Source of the DNA: Chitinophagaceae bacterium UBA4412
Lineage (GTDB): Bacteria; Bacteroidota; Bacteroidia; Chitinophagales; Chitinophagaceae
Assembly: GCA_002400445.1 (NCBI GenBank)
Contig: DGQO01000187.1
Span: 7,286-13,778 of the forward strand
Reading direction: 5' to 3'
DNA length: 6,493 nucleotides
A model generated the notes under the pieces. It saw only the letters and a program-made list of their open reading frames with translations. It made no database searches and was not told the DNA's origin. Of the stretch, positions 1 through 6,413 are shown piece after piece. Each line of letters starts with the position of its first letter. Position 1 is the stretch's first letter. The translations under genes were made by a program, and so were the position numbers.

Positions 1-1170
1 GGTGTAATTTTCCGGGAGCCGGTAAAAGAACCTTTACAAACGGGTATCAAAGCCATCGATGCCATGATTCCGATTGGCCGTGGTCAGCGGGAATTGATCA
101 TTGGCGATCGGCAGACGGGTAAAACGGCTATTGCAGTAGATACCATTATTAATCAGAAAGAATTTTACGCAGCCGGTAAGCCGGTATATTGTATTTATGT
201 GGCTATTGGCCAAAAAGCCTCTACCATTGCGGGCATCATGAAAACCCTTGAAGAGCATGGGGCCATGGTGTACACTACTATTGTAGCTGCTTCTGCTGCT
301 GAGCCAGCACCCTTGCAGTTCTACGCACCGTTTTCCGGCGCTGCTATCGGCGAGTTTTTCCGGGATACCGGTCGCCCTGCATTGATCATTTATGATGACC
401 TGAGTAAGCAGGCCGTTGCTTACAGGGAAGTTTCTCTGCTGCTGCGCCGCCCGCCAGGCCGTGAAGCATATCCTGGAGATGTGTTCTACCTGCACAGTCG
501 CTTGCTGGAGCGTGCCGCTAAAGTGGTATCTAAAGATGAAATTGCGCAGCAGATGAATGACCTGCCAGAATCTATTCGTCACCTGGTAAAAGGCGGTGGT
601 TCCCTTACCGCATTGCCTATTATTGAAACACAGGCAGGAGACGTTTCTGCATATATTCCCACGAATGTGATTTCTATTACCGATGGCCAGATCTTCCTGG
701 AAGGTAACCTCTTTAATGCGGGTATTCGCCCGGCCATTAACGTGGGTATCTCTGTAAGTCGGGTGGGTGGTAATGCGCAGATCAAGTCGATGAAAAAAGT
801 GGCTGGTACGCTTAAGCTGGATCAGGCGTTGTATCGTGAACTGGAAGCGTTTTCTAAATTTGGTGGAGACCTGGATGCCGCTACAAAAAGTGTAATTGAT
901 AAAGGTGCACGCAACGTAGAAATCCTGAAGCAGCCCCAGTACACACCCTACAGTGTAGAAAAGCAAGTTGCTATTATTTACCTGGGAACACAAGGATTGT
1001 TAAAAGATGTGGCAGTAAAAAATGTAAAGGCTTTTGAAGATCATTTCATGCTGGAAATGGAAAACAAACTTCCACAAGTACTCGCAGAATTTAAGAAAGG
1101 CAACCTCCCCGAGGATGGTATTAAGAAAATGGTGGAAATGGCTACGGCAATTATGCCCCAATATAAATAA
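1..1170 (+). CDS. atpA: ATP synthase F1 subunit alpha, 5' truncated by the window edge
   Basis: This is the alpha subunit of the F1Fo ATP synthase, the non-catalytic nucleotide-binding subunit that alternates with beta in the F1 hexamer on the cytoplasmic face of the membrane. The reading frame is open from base 1, so the 5' part (roughly 135 residues by comparison with E. coli AtpA) lies outside the window and 389 residues are present. Visible landmarks are the Walker A motif GDRQTGKT (bases 103-126), the Walker B strand LIIYDD (about 382-399), the alpha/beta family signature [10 protein letters not shown] (730-759), and directly after it the conserved Arg of SRVGG (760-762) that reaches into the catalytic site. 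The C-terminal helical domain is complete and ends in MPQYK. Many Bacteroidota carry atpG directly after atpA; here a terminator follows within 20 bases. Identity is not in doubt. Confidence 0.98.
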   Translation, partial: GVIFREPVKEPLQTGIKAIDAMIPIGRGQRELIIGDRQTGKTAIAVDTIINQKEFYAAGKPVYCIYVAIGQKASTIAGIMKTLEEHGAMVYTTIVAASAAEPAPLQFYAPFSGAAIGEFFRDTGRPALIIYDDLSKQAVAYREVSLLLRRPPGREAYPGDVFYLHSRLLERAAKVVSKDEIAQQMNDLPESIRHLVKGGGSLTALPIIETQAGDVSAYIPTNVISITDGQIFLEGNLFNAGIRPAINVGISVSRVGGNAQIKSMKKVAGTLKLDQALYRELEAFSKFGGDLDAATKSVIDKGARNVEILKQPQYTPYSVEKQVAIIYLGTQGLLKDVAVKNVKAFEDHFMLEMENKLPQVLAEFKKGNLPEDGIKKMVEMATAIMPQYK

Positions 1171-1187
1171 GCCAAAAGGTTTTTATA

Positions 1188-1220
1188 AAGAAAGGAGCGG
1201 ATACGCTCCTTTCTTGTTTT
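1188..1220 (+). terminator. Rho-independent terminator of atpA
   Basis: A perfect 12-bp stem (1188-1199 pairs with 1204-1215) closes a four-base loop GATA and is followed by GTTTT. It starts 17 bases after the atpA stop codon, so it should end the ATP synthase transcript and separate it from the peptidase gene downstream. Confidence 0.9.
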
Positions 1221-1301
1221 AATACAGAGGGTATTGCTATTTTGTCATGCTTTATTCTGGGAATGCTTTTTGTAAATTTTAAAGCCAAAGTTTAAAACGT
1301 T

Positions 1302-1997
1302 ATGACAATAGGAATCATCGCTATCTCTTTAATTTTTATGGTGCTTGGTATGGCGGTACAAGGCAGGCTGCGGAGTAAGTTTAAAGCTTACAGTTTAGTG
1401 CCTACAAGCTCCGGGATGAGTGGAAAAGATATTGCGGAGAAAATGCTTCGGGATAATGGCATTTTTGATGTACAGGTAACTTCTGTAGAGGGACAACTTA
1501 CCGACCATTATAACCCCCTGAATAAAACGGTAAACTTAAGTATTGATGTGTACAACGGCCGAAGCGTAGCTGCCGCAGCCGTAGCAGCACATGAATGCGG
1601 GCATGCTGTTCAGCATGCTACCGCTTATTCTATGCTCATGCTGCGCAGCAAAATAGTACCAGCAGTTCAGATCAGCAGCAAGCTGTCTCAGTGGGTAATT
1701 ATAGCCGGCCTTGGTTTCATGGGCTTTGGTGGCGGAAATTCAACTATATTATTGGTGGGCATTGTGCTGTTTGCCGTAACCACTTTGTTTTCTGTAATCA
1801 CATTACCGGTAGAATTTGATGCTTCTGCCCGTGCACTGCGATGGCTGGATGGTGCCCGCATAACTACTGTAAAAGAAGAAAACCAGGCAAAAGATGCATT
1901 GAAGTGGGCAGCCCTTACTTATGTAGTGGCAGCGCTGGCTTCCATTGCAATGTTGGTGCAATATATTTTAATCTACCAGGGTAGATCAAGGGACTAA
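1302..1997 (+). CDS. Membrane zinc metallopeptidase, YugP family (Zn_peptidase_2)
   Basis: A 231-residue integral membrane protein with the features of the YugP-type neutral zinc metallopeptidases. The zinc-binding motif HECGH lies at residues 97-101 in the context AAHECGHAVQHA. Before it is the family motif LTDHYNP (residues 66-72), and after it EFDASARAL (residues 171-179), whose Glu is the likely third zinc ligand. Hydrophobic segments at residues 2-20, about 132-168 (probably two spans) and 203-225 predict membrane spans, with the active site between the first and second. Length matches the family (about 225-235). The ATG at 1302 places the first span at the N-terminus. An AT-rich TAAATTTT at 1273-1280 could be a -7 box, but no good -33 box is spaced to it. 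Substrates of this family are largely unknown; a role in envelope protein turnover is inference, weakly supported by the clpP genes next door. Confidence 0.92.
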   Translation: MTIGIIAISLIFMVLGMAVQGRLRSKFKAYSLVPTSSGMSGKDIAEKMLRDNGIFDVQVTSVEGQLTDHYNPLNKTVNLSIDVYNGRSVAAAAVAAHECGHAVQHATAYSMLMLRSKIVPAVQISSKLSQWVIIAGLGFMGFGGGNSTILLVGIVLFAVTTLFSVITLPVEFDASARALRWLDGARITTVKEENQAKDALKWAALTYVVAALASIAMLVQYILIYQGRSRD

Positions 1998-2025
1998 TGG
2001 AATAGCAAGAAGCCTAAAAACCATT

Positions 2026-2064
2026 TACCTTTATCAGCAAATTTTAAACAGCGGGCAATGCCCG
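2026..2064 (+). promoter_or_regulatory. Possible clpP1 promoter -7 box and leader hairpin
   Basis: In the 100-base gap before clpP1, TACCTTTA (2026-2033) matches seven of eight positions of the Bacteroidota -7 consensus TAnnTTTG. No clear TTTG lies at the -33 distance. Downstream in the putative leader is a small perfect hairpin, CGGGC-AAT-GCCCG (2052-2064), with no T-run, so it is not a standard terminator. No terminator is visible between the peptidase stop and clpP1, so read-through from the peptidase gene is also possible. Confidence 0.3.
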
Positions 2065-2097
2065 ATAACACTTACAATCACTAATTAAACCATAGCA

Positions 2098-2829
2098 ATG
2101 AATTTTGGAAAAGAGTTTGAAAAATATGCCGTAAAGCACCAGGGTATCAGCAGCAATACGCTGGATGGGTACTTAAAAAAATCTGCGGCGCAGGTTGCTC
2201 CCCTTATTGGCACAGCCGCTGCAGTTGTGACTAATCTTACACCAAACATTATAGAAGAACGCCCCATGAATGTGGCAGTGATGGATGTGTATAGCCGCCT
2301 GATGATGGACCGCATTATTTTCCTGGGTTATCCCATCAGCGATGAAGTGGCCAATATTGTAACTGCCCAGTTGCTTTTTCTGGAAAGTACAGACCGGGCA
2401 AAGGATATACAGATGTATATCAACAGCCCGGGAGGTAGCGTTTATGCGGGGCTGGGTATGTATGATACTATGCAGATCATTGCACCGGATATTGCTACCA
2501 TTTGTACCGGAATAGCAGCCAGTATGGCGCAGGTACTCATGTGTGCGGGCACACCGGGCAAAAGAAGTGCCCTCAAGCATAGCCGCATTATGATGCATCA
2601 GCCCAGCGCAGGTGCAATGGGGCAGGCCAGTGATATTGAAATCACCGTGAATGAGGTGCGTAAACTTAAACACGAGCTATACGAAATCATTGCCCACCAC
2701 ACCGGCCAGTCCATTGAGAAAATTGAGCAGGATTGTGATCGGGATAAATGGATGACTGCTGCTGAAGCAAAAGAATACGGCCTGATAGACGAAGTGCTGC
2801 AGGTAAATCCAAAGAAAGCAAAACAATAA
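2098..2829 (+). CDS. clpP: ATP-dependent Clp protease proteolytic subunit, first paralogue (ClpP1)
   Basis: A ClpP serine peptidase of 243 residues that forms the cytoplasmic degradation barrel fed by ClpX-type unfoldases. The triad is complete: Ser142 in GIAASMAQ, His167 in IMMHQP and Asp216 in CDRDKW. The oxyanion-loop motif NSPGGS is at residues 109-114, and the Asp214-Arg215 pair corresponds to the Asp/Arg assembly sensor known from other ClpPs. The axial N-terminal region aligns with the E. coli protein (PNIIEER ... DVYSRLMMDRIIFLG, from residue 49). Before it lies an extension of about 48 residues, some 30 longer than the E. coli propeptide, with an Ala/Val-rich part at residues 30-45; it is probably a propeptide removed by self-processing, which is inference. 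The residue after Ser-Met is Ala where E. coli has Gly. The second clpP starts 30 bases after the stop, so the two are likely co-transcribed. The ATG at 2098 has no Shine-Dalgarno, as is usual in this phylum. Confidence 0.96.
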   Translation: MNFGKEFEKYAVKHQGISSNTLDGYLKKSAAQVAPLIGTAAAVVTNLTPNIIEERPMNVAVMDVYSRLMMDRIIFLGYPISDEVANIVTAQLLFLESTDRAKDIQMYINSPGGSVYAGLGMYDTMQIIAPDIATICTGIAASMAQVLMCAGTPGKRSALKHSRIMMHQPSAGAMGQASDIEITVNEVRKLKHELYEIIAHHTGQSIEKIEQDCDRDKWMTAAEAKEYGLIDEVLQVNPKKAKQ

Positions 2830-2859
2830 TTTCTTACACCTTTAATACATATATCAGCA

Positions 2860-3489
2860 ATGAATATCAATATCAAGAATATTAAACTGGAAGAAGAAGA
2901 GGAATCACCGGAAACACCTGAAATGCCCGAAAATCCAATGGAGAAGATGATGGGAGGCTGGCGCTTTGACAAAAAATTTATTGAGCAGCGAAAGATCTTT
3001 TTGTGGGGTCCGGTAGATGATAAATCTGCAAAGGATATTACAGACCGCCTCATGTACCTCGAAGCAATTGATCCAGGTAAAGAAATTACTTTTTACATCA
3101 ATAGCCCGGGTGGTGGAGTTACCAGTGGGATGGTTATTTATGACACCATGCAAATGATTTCTTCCCCGGTGAGCACTGTATGCATGGGCATGGCCGCAAG
3201 TATGGGTAGTATTTTATTAAGCGGCGGAGCAAAAGGACGTCGTTTTATCTTTAAACATGGTGAGGTAATGATTCATCAGCCAAGTGGCGGAGGCAGAGGT
3301 ACAAGTGCAGATCTTGAGATTATGGCTTTGCAAATTAAGAAAGCCAAAGACCTGGGTGCGAAAATCCTGGCAGACAATTGTGGTCAAACCGTAGAAAAAG
3401 TAATGAAAGACTTTAACCGGGATTATTGGATGGATGCCCAGGAAAGCATCGATTATGGCATTGTGGATGGCCTCGTAGAAACAATTTAA
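2860..3489 (+). CDS. clpP: ATP-dependent Clp protease proteolytic subunit, divergent second paralogue (ClpP2)
   Basis: A second ClpP-fold serine peptidase, 209 residues, clearly distinct from its upstream neighbour. The triad is intact: Ser114 in GMAASMGS, His139 in VMIHQP and Asp188 in FNRDYW; NSPGGG is at residues 81-86. Two regions differ from canonical ClpP. The N-terminus is a short acidic stretch ([12 protein letters not shown], residues 10-21) followed by [24 protein letters not shown]. It lacks the usual P-x-V-I-E...G-E-R...D-I-Y-S-R-L segment that builds the axial pore loop. The acidic residue of the Asp/Arg sensor is Asn186 (with Arg187). The protein should still be catalytically competent; whether it assembles alone, with ClpP1, or needs ClpX is not visible from sequence. 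It lies 30 bases downstream of clpP1 with no terminator between them, and a strong terminator follows. Assignment to the ClpP family is secure; a separate physiological role is inference. Confidence 0.95.
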   Translation: MNINIKNIKLEEEEESPETPEMPENPMEKMMGGWRFDKKFIEQRKIFLWGPVDDKSAKDITDRLMYLEAIDPGKEITFYINSPGGGVTSGMVIYDTMQMISSPVSTVCMGMAASMGSILLSGGAKGRRFIFKHGEVMIHQPSGGGRGTSADLEIMALQIKKAKDLGAKILADNCGQTVEKVMKDFNRDYWMDAQESIDYGIVDGLVETI

Positions 3490-3506
3490 AATCAAAATAC
3501 GCATCG

Positions 3507-3543
3507 CTGCCTTTTTACGCTGTGTAAAAAGGCAGTTTTTGTT
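3507..3543 (+). terminator. Rho-independent terminator after the clpP pair
   Basis: A perfect 12-bp stem (3507-3518 with 3524-3535), five-base loop GCTGT, followed by TTTTTGTT. It begins 17 bases after the stop of the second clpP and separates the clpP pair from clpX. Confidence 0.92.
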
Positions 3544-3615
3544 AAATAAACGATAGGGCAAGCAACATTTAGCGTTCAAAAACTGTCCTCAATAGGGATT
3601 CTCTGAAAGCTTGCA

Positions 3616-3623
3616 TAAATTTG
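3616..3623 (+). promoter_or_regulatory. clpX promoter, -7 box
   Basis: TAAATTTG is a perfect match to the Bacteroidota -7 consensus TAnnTTTG and lies 50 bases before the clpX start, downstream of the clpP terminator. I see no good TTTG at the expected -33 distance (about 3590-3597, where the sequence is purine-rich), so the promoter may be weak or depend on an activator. It predicts a leader of roughly 40-45 bases. Confidence 0.5.
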
Positions 3624-3673
3624 CACTGTTTAAGGAAATGCAGGCAATCAGCCCAAACCCTTAAAATAATCCG

Positions 3674-4915
3674 ATGGCAAAACAACAAATCTTACATTGT
3701 TCATTTTGTGGCCGCAGCAGGGACGAAGTAAAAATCCTTATTGCAGGTCAGGATGGGCATATCTGTGAAAACTGCGTGGAGCACGCCCAGGAAATTATTT
3801 CCCAGGAGTTGGGCGCAAGCGTAGAAACAAAACACCCTGCATCTACTGGCAGCAAACTAAGTGTTCGCAAACCGATAGACATCAAAAAATTTCTGGATGA
3901 ATATGTGATTGGTCAGGATGATGCAAAGAAAATTCTGGCGGTGGCCGTGTATAACCATTACAAGAGGTTAAACCAAAAGCAGGACAACGAGGTGGAAATA
4001 GAGAAGAGTAATATTATAATGGTAGGTGAAACAGGCACGGGTAAAACTTTGCTGGCAAAATCTATTGCCAGGATGCTCAATGTACCTTTTGCTATTGTAG
4101 ATGCCACCGTATTTACAGAGGCTGGTTATGTAGGAGAAGATGTAGAGAGTATGCTCACCCGGCTGTTACAGGCTTGTAATTATGATGTGCAGGCGGCGGA
4201 AAAAGGTATTGTATATATTGATGAGATTGATAAAATTGCCCGAAAAAGCGATAATCCTTCTATTACCCGGGATGTGAGCGGCGAAGGCGTGCAACAGGGA
4301 CTTCTGAAATTACTGGAAGGCAGCGAGGTATTGGTGCCACCACAAGGAGGTCGTAAACATCCTGAGCAGAAATTAATTAAGATCAATACACAGAATATTT
4401 TGTTTATCTGTGGTGGTGCATTTGATGGTATTGATCGCATTATTGCCCGCAGGGTAAATACCAGTTCAATTGGTTTTCATGTAAACAAGGATTTGCAGGA
4501 ATACCAGCACAACCATTTACTTGAATTTGTAAATGCTGTAGACCTTAAGCATTTTGGTCTGATACCTGAATTGCTGGGAAGACTGCCCGTGGTTACCTAC
4601 CTCAATCCGCTGGATGCAGCCACGCTGCGCAGCATACTCACGGAACCTAAGAATTCATTGGTGAAGCAGTTCACCCGCCTTTTTGAAATTGAGGGCATTG
4701 CATTGAGTTTTGAAGAAGGCGTTTTTGATTTTATGGTGGAAAAGGCACTTGAATACAAGCTTGGAGCAAGGGGCTTGCGTAGCATTTGCGAAAGTATTCT
4801 TACTGATGCCATGTTTGAATTGCCCAGCCAGAAAGTAAAACATTTTGATGTAACGTTGGAGTATGCTTCCCGCAAGTTTAATACAAGTAAACTCAGTATG
4901 CTTAAAGTAGCTTAA
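3674..4915 (+). CDS. clpX: ATP-dependent Clp protease ATP-binding subunit ClpX
   Basis: The AAA+ unfoldase that recognises tagged or damaged proteins, unfolds them with ATP and threads them into ClpP. It has 413 residues against 424 in E. coli. The N-terminal zinc-binding domain uses Cys9, Cys12, Cys31 and Cys34. Walker A is GETGTGKT (residues 118-125) and Walker B is IVYIDEID (179-186). The substrate-gripping pore loop is GYVGED (151-156), the RKH loop is at 227-229, and the ClpP-docking tripeptide IGF is at 266-268. The arginine finger is Arg303 in LLGRLP, and sensor 2 is Arg366 in GARGLRS. All parts needed for ATP hydrolysis and ClpP binding are therefore present. It follows the clpP pair but is separated from it by a terminator and has its own -7 box, so expression can be set independently. 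The start at 3674 gives the standard [13 protein letters not shown] beginning. Confidence 0.98.
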   Translation: MAKQQILHCSFCGRSRDEVKILIAGQDGHICENCVEHAQEIISQELGASVETKHPASTGSKLSVRKPIDIKKFLDEYVIGQDDAKKILAVAVYNHYKRLNQKQDNEVEIEKSNIIMVGETGTGKTLLAKSIARMLNVPFAIVDATVFTEAGYVGEDVESMLTRLLQACNYDVQAAEKGIVYIDEIDKIARKSDNPSITRDVSGEGVQQGLLKLLEGSEVLVPPQGGRKHPEQKLIKINTQNILFICGGAFDGIDRIIARRVNTSSIGFHVNKDLQEYQHNHLLEFVNAVDLKHFGLIPELLGRLPVVTYLNPLDAATLRSILTEPKNSLVKQFTRLFEIEGIALSFEEGVFDFMVEKALEYKLGARGLRSICESILTDAMFELPSQKVKHFDVTLEYASRKFNTSKLSMLKVA

Positions 4916-4937
4916 GCAATAAGAAATTAGTAATTAG

Positions 4938-4962
4938 AGCCCTGCAGTTTGCGGGGCTTTTT
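4938..4962 (+). terminator. Rho-independent terminator of clpX
   Basis: An 8-bp stem with one G-T pair (AGCCCTGC at 4938-4945 with GCGGGGCT at 4951-4958), five-base loop AGTTT, then a T-run ending at 4962. It begins 23 bases after the clpX stop. Confidence 0.85.
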
Positions 4963-5222
4963 AGTGCGGCTAAACCCAGCCTAAGCCCAGGCGACTGGTG
5001 CTGGCAAAATTGACTACAACATTCTCCAACACGGGGTTACAATATAATACCCGTGGGTTCAAGTATACAGATATAACTACAATTGTGCGTTCTCTTCAAC
5101 ACATCAATGTTTAGCCTCATAAGGATGGGCACAAAACTCCACGACGATACGCAGGTTTACCCTGTTTTTATTCAGGCATAATAATTTCAAAGGGTATGGA
5201 AACTTAAAAATACTCTTACGCT
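4963..5222. other. Gene-poor stretch between clpX and the beta-barrel gene
   Basis: With the terminator before it, this makes a 307-base gap without a convincing gene. It holds a short interrupted inverted repeat (CACGGG 5030-5035 and CCCGTG 5050-5055, with an AT-rich loop) and a possible promoter near 5156-5189. A potential leader hairpin, AAGGGTAT (5190-5197) with ATACTCTT (5210-5217), ends five bases before the next start codon. A 24-codon open frame from 5107 resembles nothing I recognise. No tRNA, riboswitch or insertion remnant could be identified. Confidence 0.5.
5156..5189 (+). promoter_or_regulatory. Possible promoter of the beta-barrel protein gene
   Basis: TTTA (5156-5159) and TAATTTCA (5182-5189) lie 22 bases apart and partly match the Bacteroidota pattern TTTG / TAnnTTTG. 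Both boxes are imperfect. It would give a leader of about 25-35 bases containing the hairpin at 5190-5217. Confidence 0.3.
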
Positions 5223-5888
5223 ATGAAACAAATGAAAAATGTATTTACGCTTACAGCAATCGTTGCAGCAACTTTCTTTTCTATGCAAAGTTTTGCGCAA
5301 GTAACACAAACAGACATCGAAACGGCTCCCCGGGCTAAACTGGGCTTCAAAGGCGGGGCAAACTTTTCTAATCTCTACATTGATGATGTAAATGATGAGA
5401 ATATGAAAGTGGGATTTAATGCAGGTATCTATGCGAAAATACCTGTAGCAAGTTGGTTCTCTTTGCAACCCGAATTAATTTATAGCAGCAAAGGAACGAA
5501 GGCAACCTATAATAATCCCATACTAGGCTCCGGAGAGTATCGCTTTAATCTCGGCTATATTGAAGTGCCGGTGTTAGGTGTTTTTAATATTGCCAAGAAC
5601 CTGAACGTCCATGCGGGTGTTTACGGTAGTTACCTGGTAAATGCAAATATCAAAGATGTTAAAGACAATGGCACCATTAACCAGATTGCTGATCTGGATG
5701 AAGAAAGCTTTGAGCGCTTTGATTTCGGTCTTGCAGGTGGTGTAGCGCTCGACGTTCAGAATGTGAGTATCGGCGCCCGCTACAACCGTGGTCTTAAAGA
5801 AATTGGTAAAGAAGGTAATCTGAGCCGGAGTCTGCTGGGTGATTCTAAAAATAGCACAGTGTCAGTTTATATCGCCTTCGGTTTCTAA
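5223..5888 (+). CDS. PorT-type outer-membrane beta-barrel protein
   Basis: A 221-residue exported protein of the small outer-membrane beta-barrel class common in Bacteroidota (PorT-like, OMP_b-brl_2). The N-terminus is a typical signal peptide: basic MKQMK, a hydrophobic core at residues 7-20, and likely cleavage after SFA at residue 25. The mature part shows alternating amphipathic strands with glycine and aromatic residues: GFKGGANF (41-48), VGFNAGIYAKIPV (63-75), FSLQPELIYSSKG (79-91), YIEVPVLGVF (112-121), FDFGLAGGVAL (167-177) and VSIGARYNRGL (181-191). It ends in a strand closing with Phe (VYIAFGF), the usual signal for outer-membrane insertion. Between about 143 and 166 is an acidic, probably surface-exposed loop. 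The specific function is unknown; members of this class are generally annotated as porin-family proteins. ATG at 5232 is an alternative start that keeps the signal peptide. It has flanking terminators on both sides and so is probably monocistronic. Confidence 0.9.
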   Translation: MKQMKNVFTLTAIVAATFFSMQSFAQVTQTDIETAPRAKLGFKGGANFSNLYIDDVNDENMKVGFNAGIYAKIPVASWFSLQPELIYSSKGTKATYNNPILGSGEYRFNLGYIEVPVLGVFNIAKNLNVHAGVYGSYLVNANIKDVKDNGTINQIADLDEESFERFDFGLAGGVALDVQNVSIGARYNRGLKEIGKEGNLSRSLLGDSKNSTVSVYIAFGF

Positions 5889-5967
5889 CAAGATTTCCAC
5901 AAGCAGAAATGGTAGCCGCTACGCTGATGCTTATCTAATTAAAACCCTTTACCTCTCATTGCAAACG

Positions 5968-6012
5968 GGCTGCCTCAAAAAGTAAAAACTTTTCTGGGGC
6001 AGCCTTTAGTTT
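5968..6012. terminator. Large bulged hairpin, probable terminator between convergent genes
   Basis: GGCTGCCTCA (5968-5977) pairs with TGGGGCAGCC (5995-6004), one G-T pair included. Past a single bulged C, AAAAGT (5978-5983) pairs with ACTTTT (5988-5993) around an AAAA loop, giving 16 bp in all. On the + strand it is followed by TTTAGTTT, so it can end the beta-barrel transcript, about 80 bases after its stop codon. On the - strand the tail is poorer in T, but the hairpin sits immediately after the stop codon of the small gene and could serve it too. Confidence 0.7.
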
Positions 6013-6194
6013 AACGGACCCTGACTCCGCAGGTCGGCAAGACCATCTTTTTCTTCACTTGTTTCCGCAGCCTGGGATGCAGTAACAGCATCATCAATGA
6101 TTTGCTGTTCTTCACTATTGGTCACAGTGCGATCCTGCTCCACTCCGTCAAATGCATTTTCTGCTTCTCTATCTTTTTTGTTTTTTGGTCCCAT
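6006..6194 (-). CDS. Small acidic hydrophilic hypothetical protein
   Basis: A 62-residue reading frame if started at the ATG at 6192-6194, giving MGPKNKKDREAENAFDG...; a start at 6224 would add ten residues (MHHITEKKIK). I prefer the shorter form because it follows an A-rich stretch (GAAAAGAAAATAAAA) of the kind found before Bacteroidota starts. The protein has a lysine-rich head and then a long Glu/Asp/Gln/Ser-rich body with no cysteine, one Phe and no Trp, no signal peptide and no membrane segment, so it is probably disordered or helical in the cytoplasm. Codon choice is varied and natural. The stop codon abuts a hairpin that could terminate it. It is transcribed away from purA and toward the barrel gene. 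I do not recognise a family and assign no function. The overlapping + strand frame is a poorer candidate, being rich in Phe, Ser and Cys runs as expected of an antisense shadow. Confidence 0.55.
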   Translation of the reverse strand: MGPKNKKDREAENAFDGVEQDRTVTNSEEQQIIDDAVTASQAAETSEEKDGLADLRSQGPLN

Positions 6195-6340
6195 TTTTAT
6201 TTTCTTTTCAGTAATATGGTGCAAAACCGTGCCATCGCCTCGCTCAGCCTTATATTTTGGAGATATTACTTCAAATAGCCAATGGATACCATTTGGATGG
6301 GGAGTGGTTCGTTTAAGAGTTCAGTAATAAGGCCCACACA

Positions 6341-6374
6341 TTTTAGGAGTTTGAAATATTTCAATATAATTTCG
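6341..6374 (+). promoter_or_regulatory. Putative purA promoter
   Basis: TAATTTCG (6367-6374) matches the Bacteroidota -7 consensus TAnnTTTG at all but one position. TTTT (6341-6344) lies 22 bases before it as a possible -33 box; the better TTTG at 6350-6353 is only 13 bases away, too close. The box is 39 bases ahead of the purA start codon. A perfect palindrome fills the spacer. Confidence 0.4.
6351..6364. repeat. 14-bp perfect palindrome in the purA promoter spacer
   Basis: TTGAAATATTTCAA reads the same on both strands. It ends two bases before the -7 box and would lie between the -33 and -7 elements, which is the classic position for a repressor site. No regulator can be named from the sequence, and AT-rich palindromes of this length can occur by chance. 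Confidence 0.4.
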
Positions 6375-6413
6375 CCGTTCAGTAGAATCAAACTTATTTA
6401 AATACACAATAGT

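Noticed and set aside
34..993. A 319-codon open frame on the minus strand across atpA
   Set aside because: It lies wholly antisense to an unmistakable atpA. Its translation shows no recognisable domain and has the biased composition expected of a complement frame.
2173..3153. Several minus-strand open frames across the clpP pair
   Set aside because: They are antisense to two well-defined clpP genes, have no recognisable motifs and no promoter or terminator of their own.
5045..5075. A tRNA-like T-loop, GGGTTCAAGT, in the clpX-barrel gap
   Set aside because: The bases on either side of the loop do not pair to form a T-stem, and no acceptor or anticodon arm can be drawn around it.
5107..5181. 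A 24-codon open frame (ATG 5107, or ATG 5125 after AAGGA) before the barrel gene
   Set aside because: The product resembles nothing I know, the frame overlaps the putative promoter, and open frames of this length are expected by chance.
6279..6296. An inverted repeat CCAATGG-ATA-CCATTTGG upstream of purA
   Set aside because: It is imperfect (one extra T), short, and far from the promoter boxes, so it is too weak to call a site.
6097..6327. A 76-codon plus-strand frame opposite the small acidic gene
   Set aside because: Its Phe/Ser/Cys-rich start is what the complement of a Glu/Lys-rich gene gives, and it runs on into the purA upstream region without any supporting signal.
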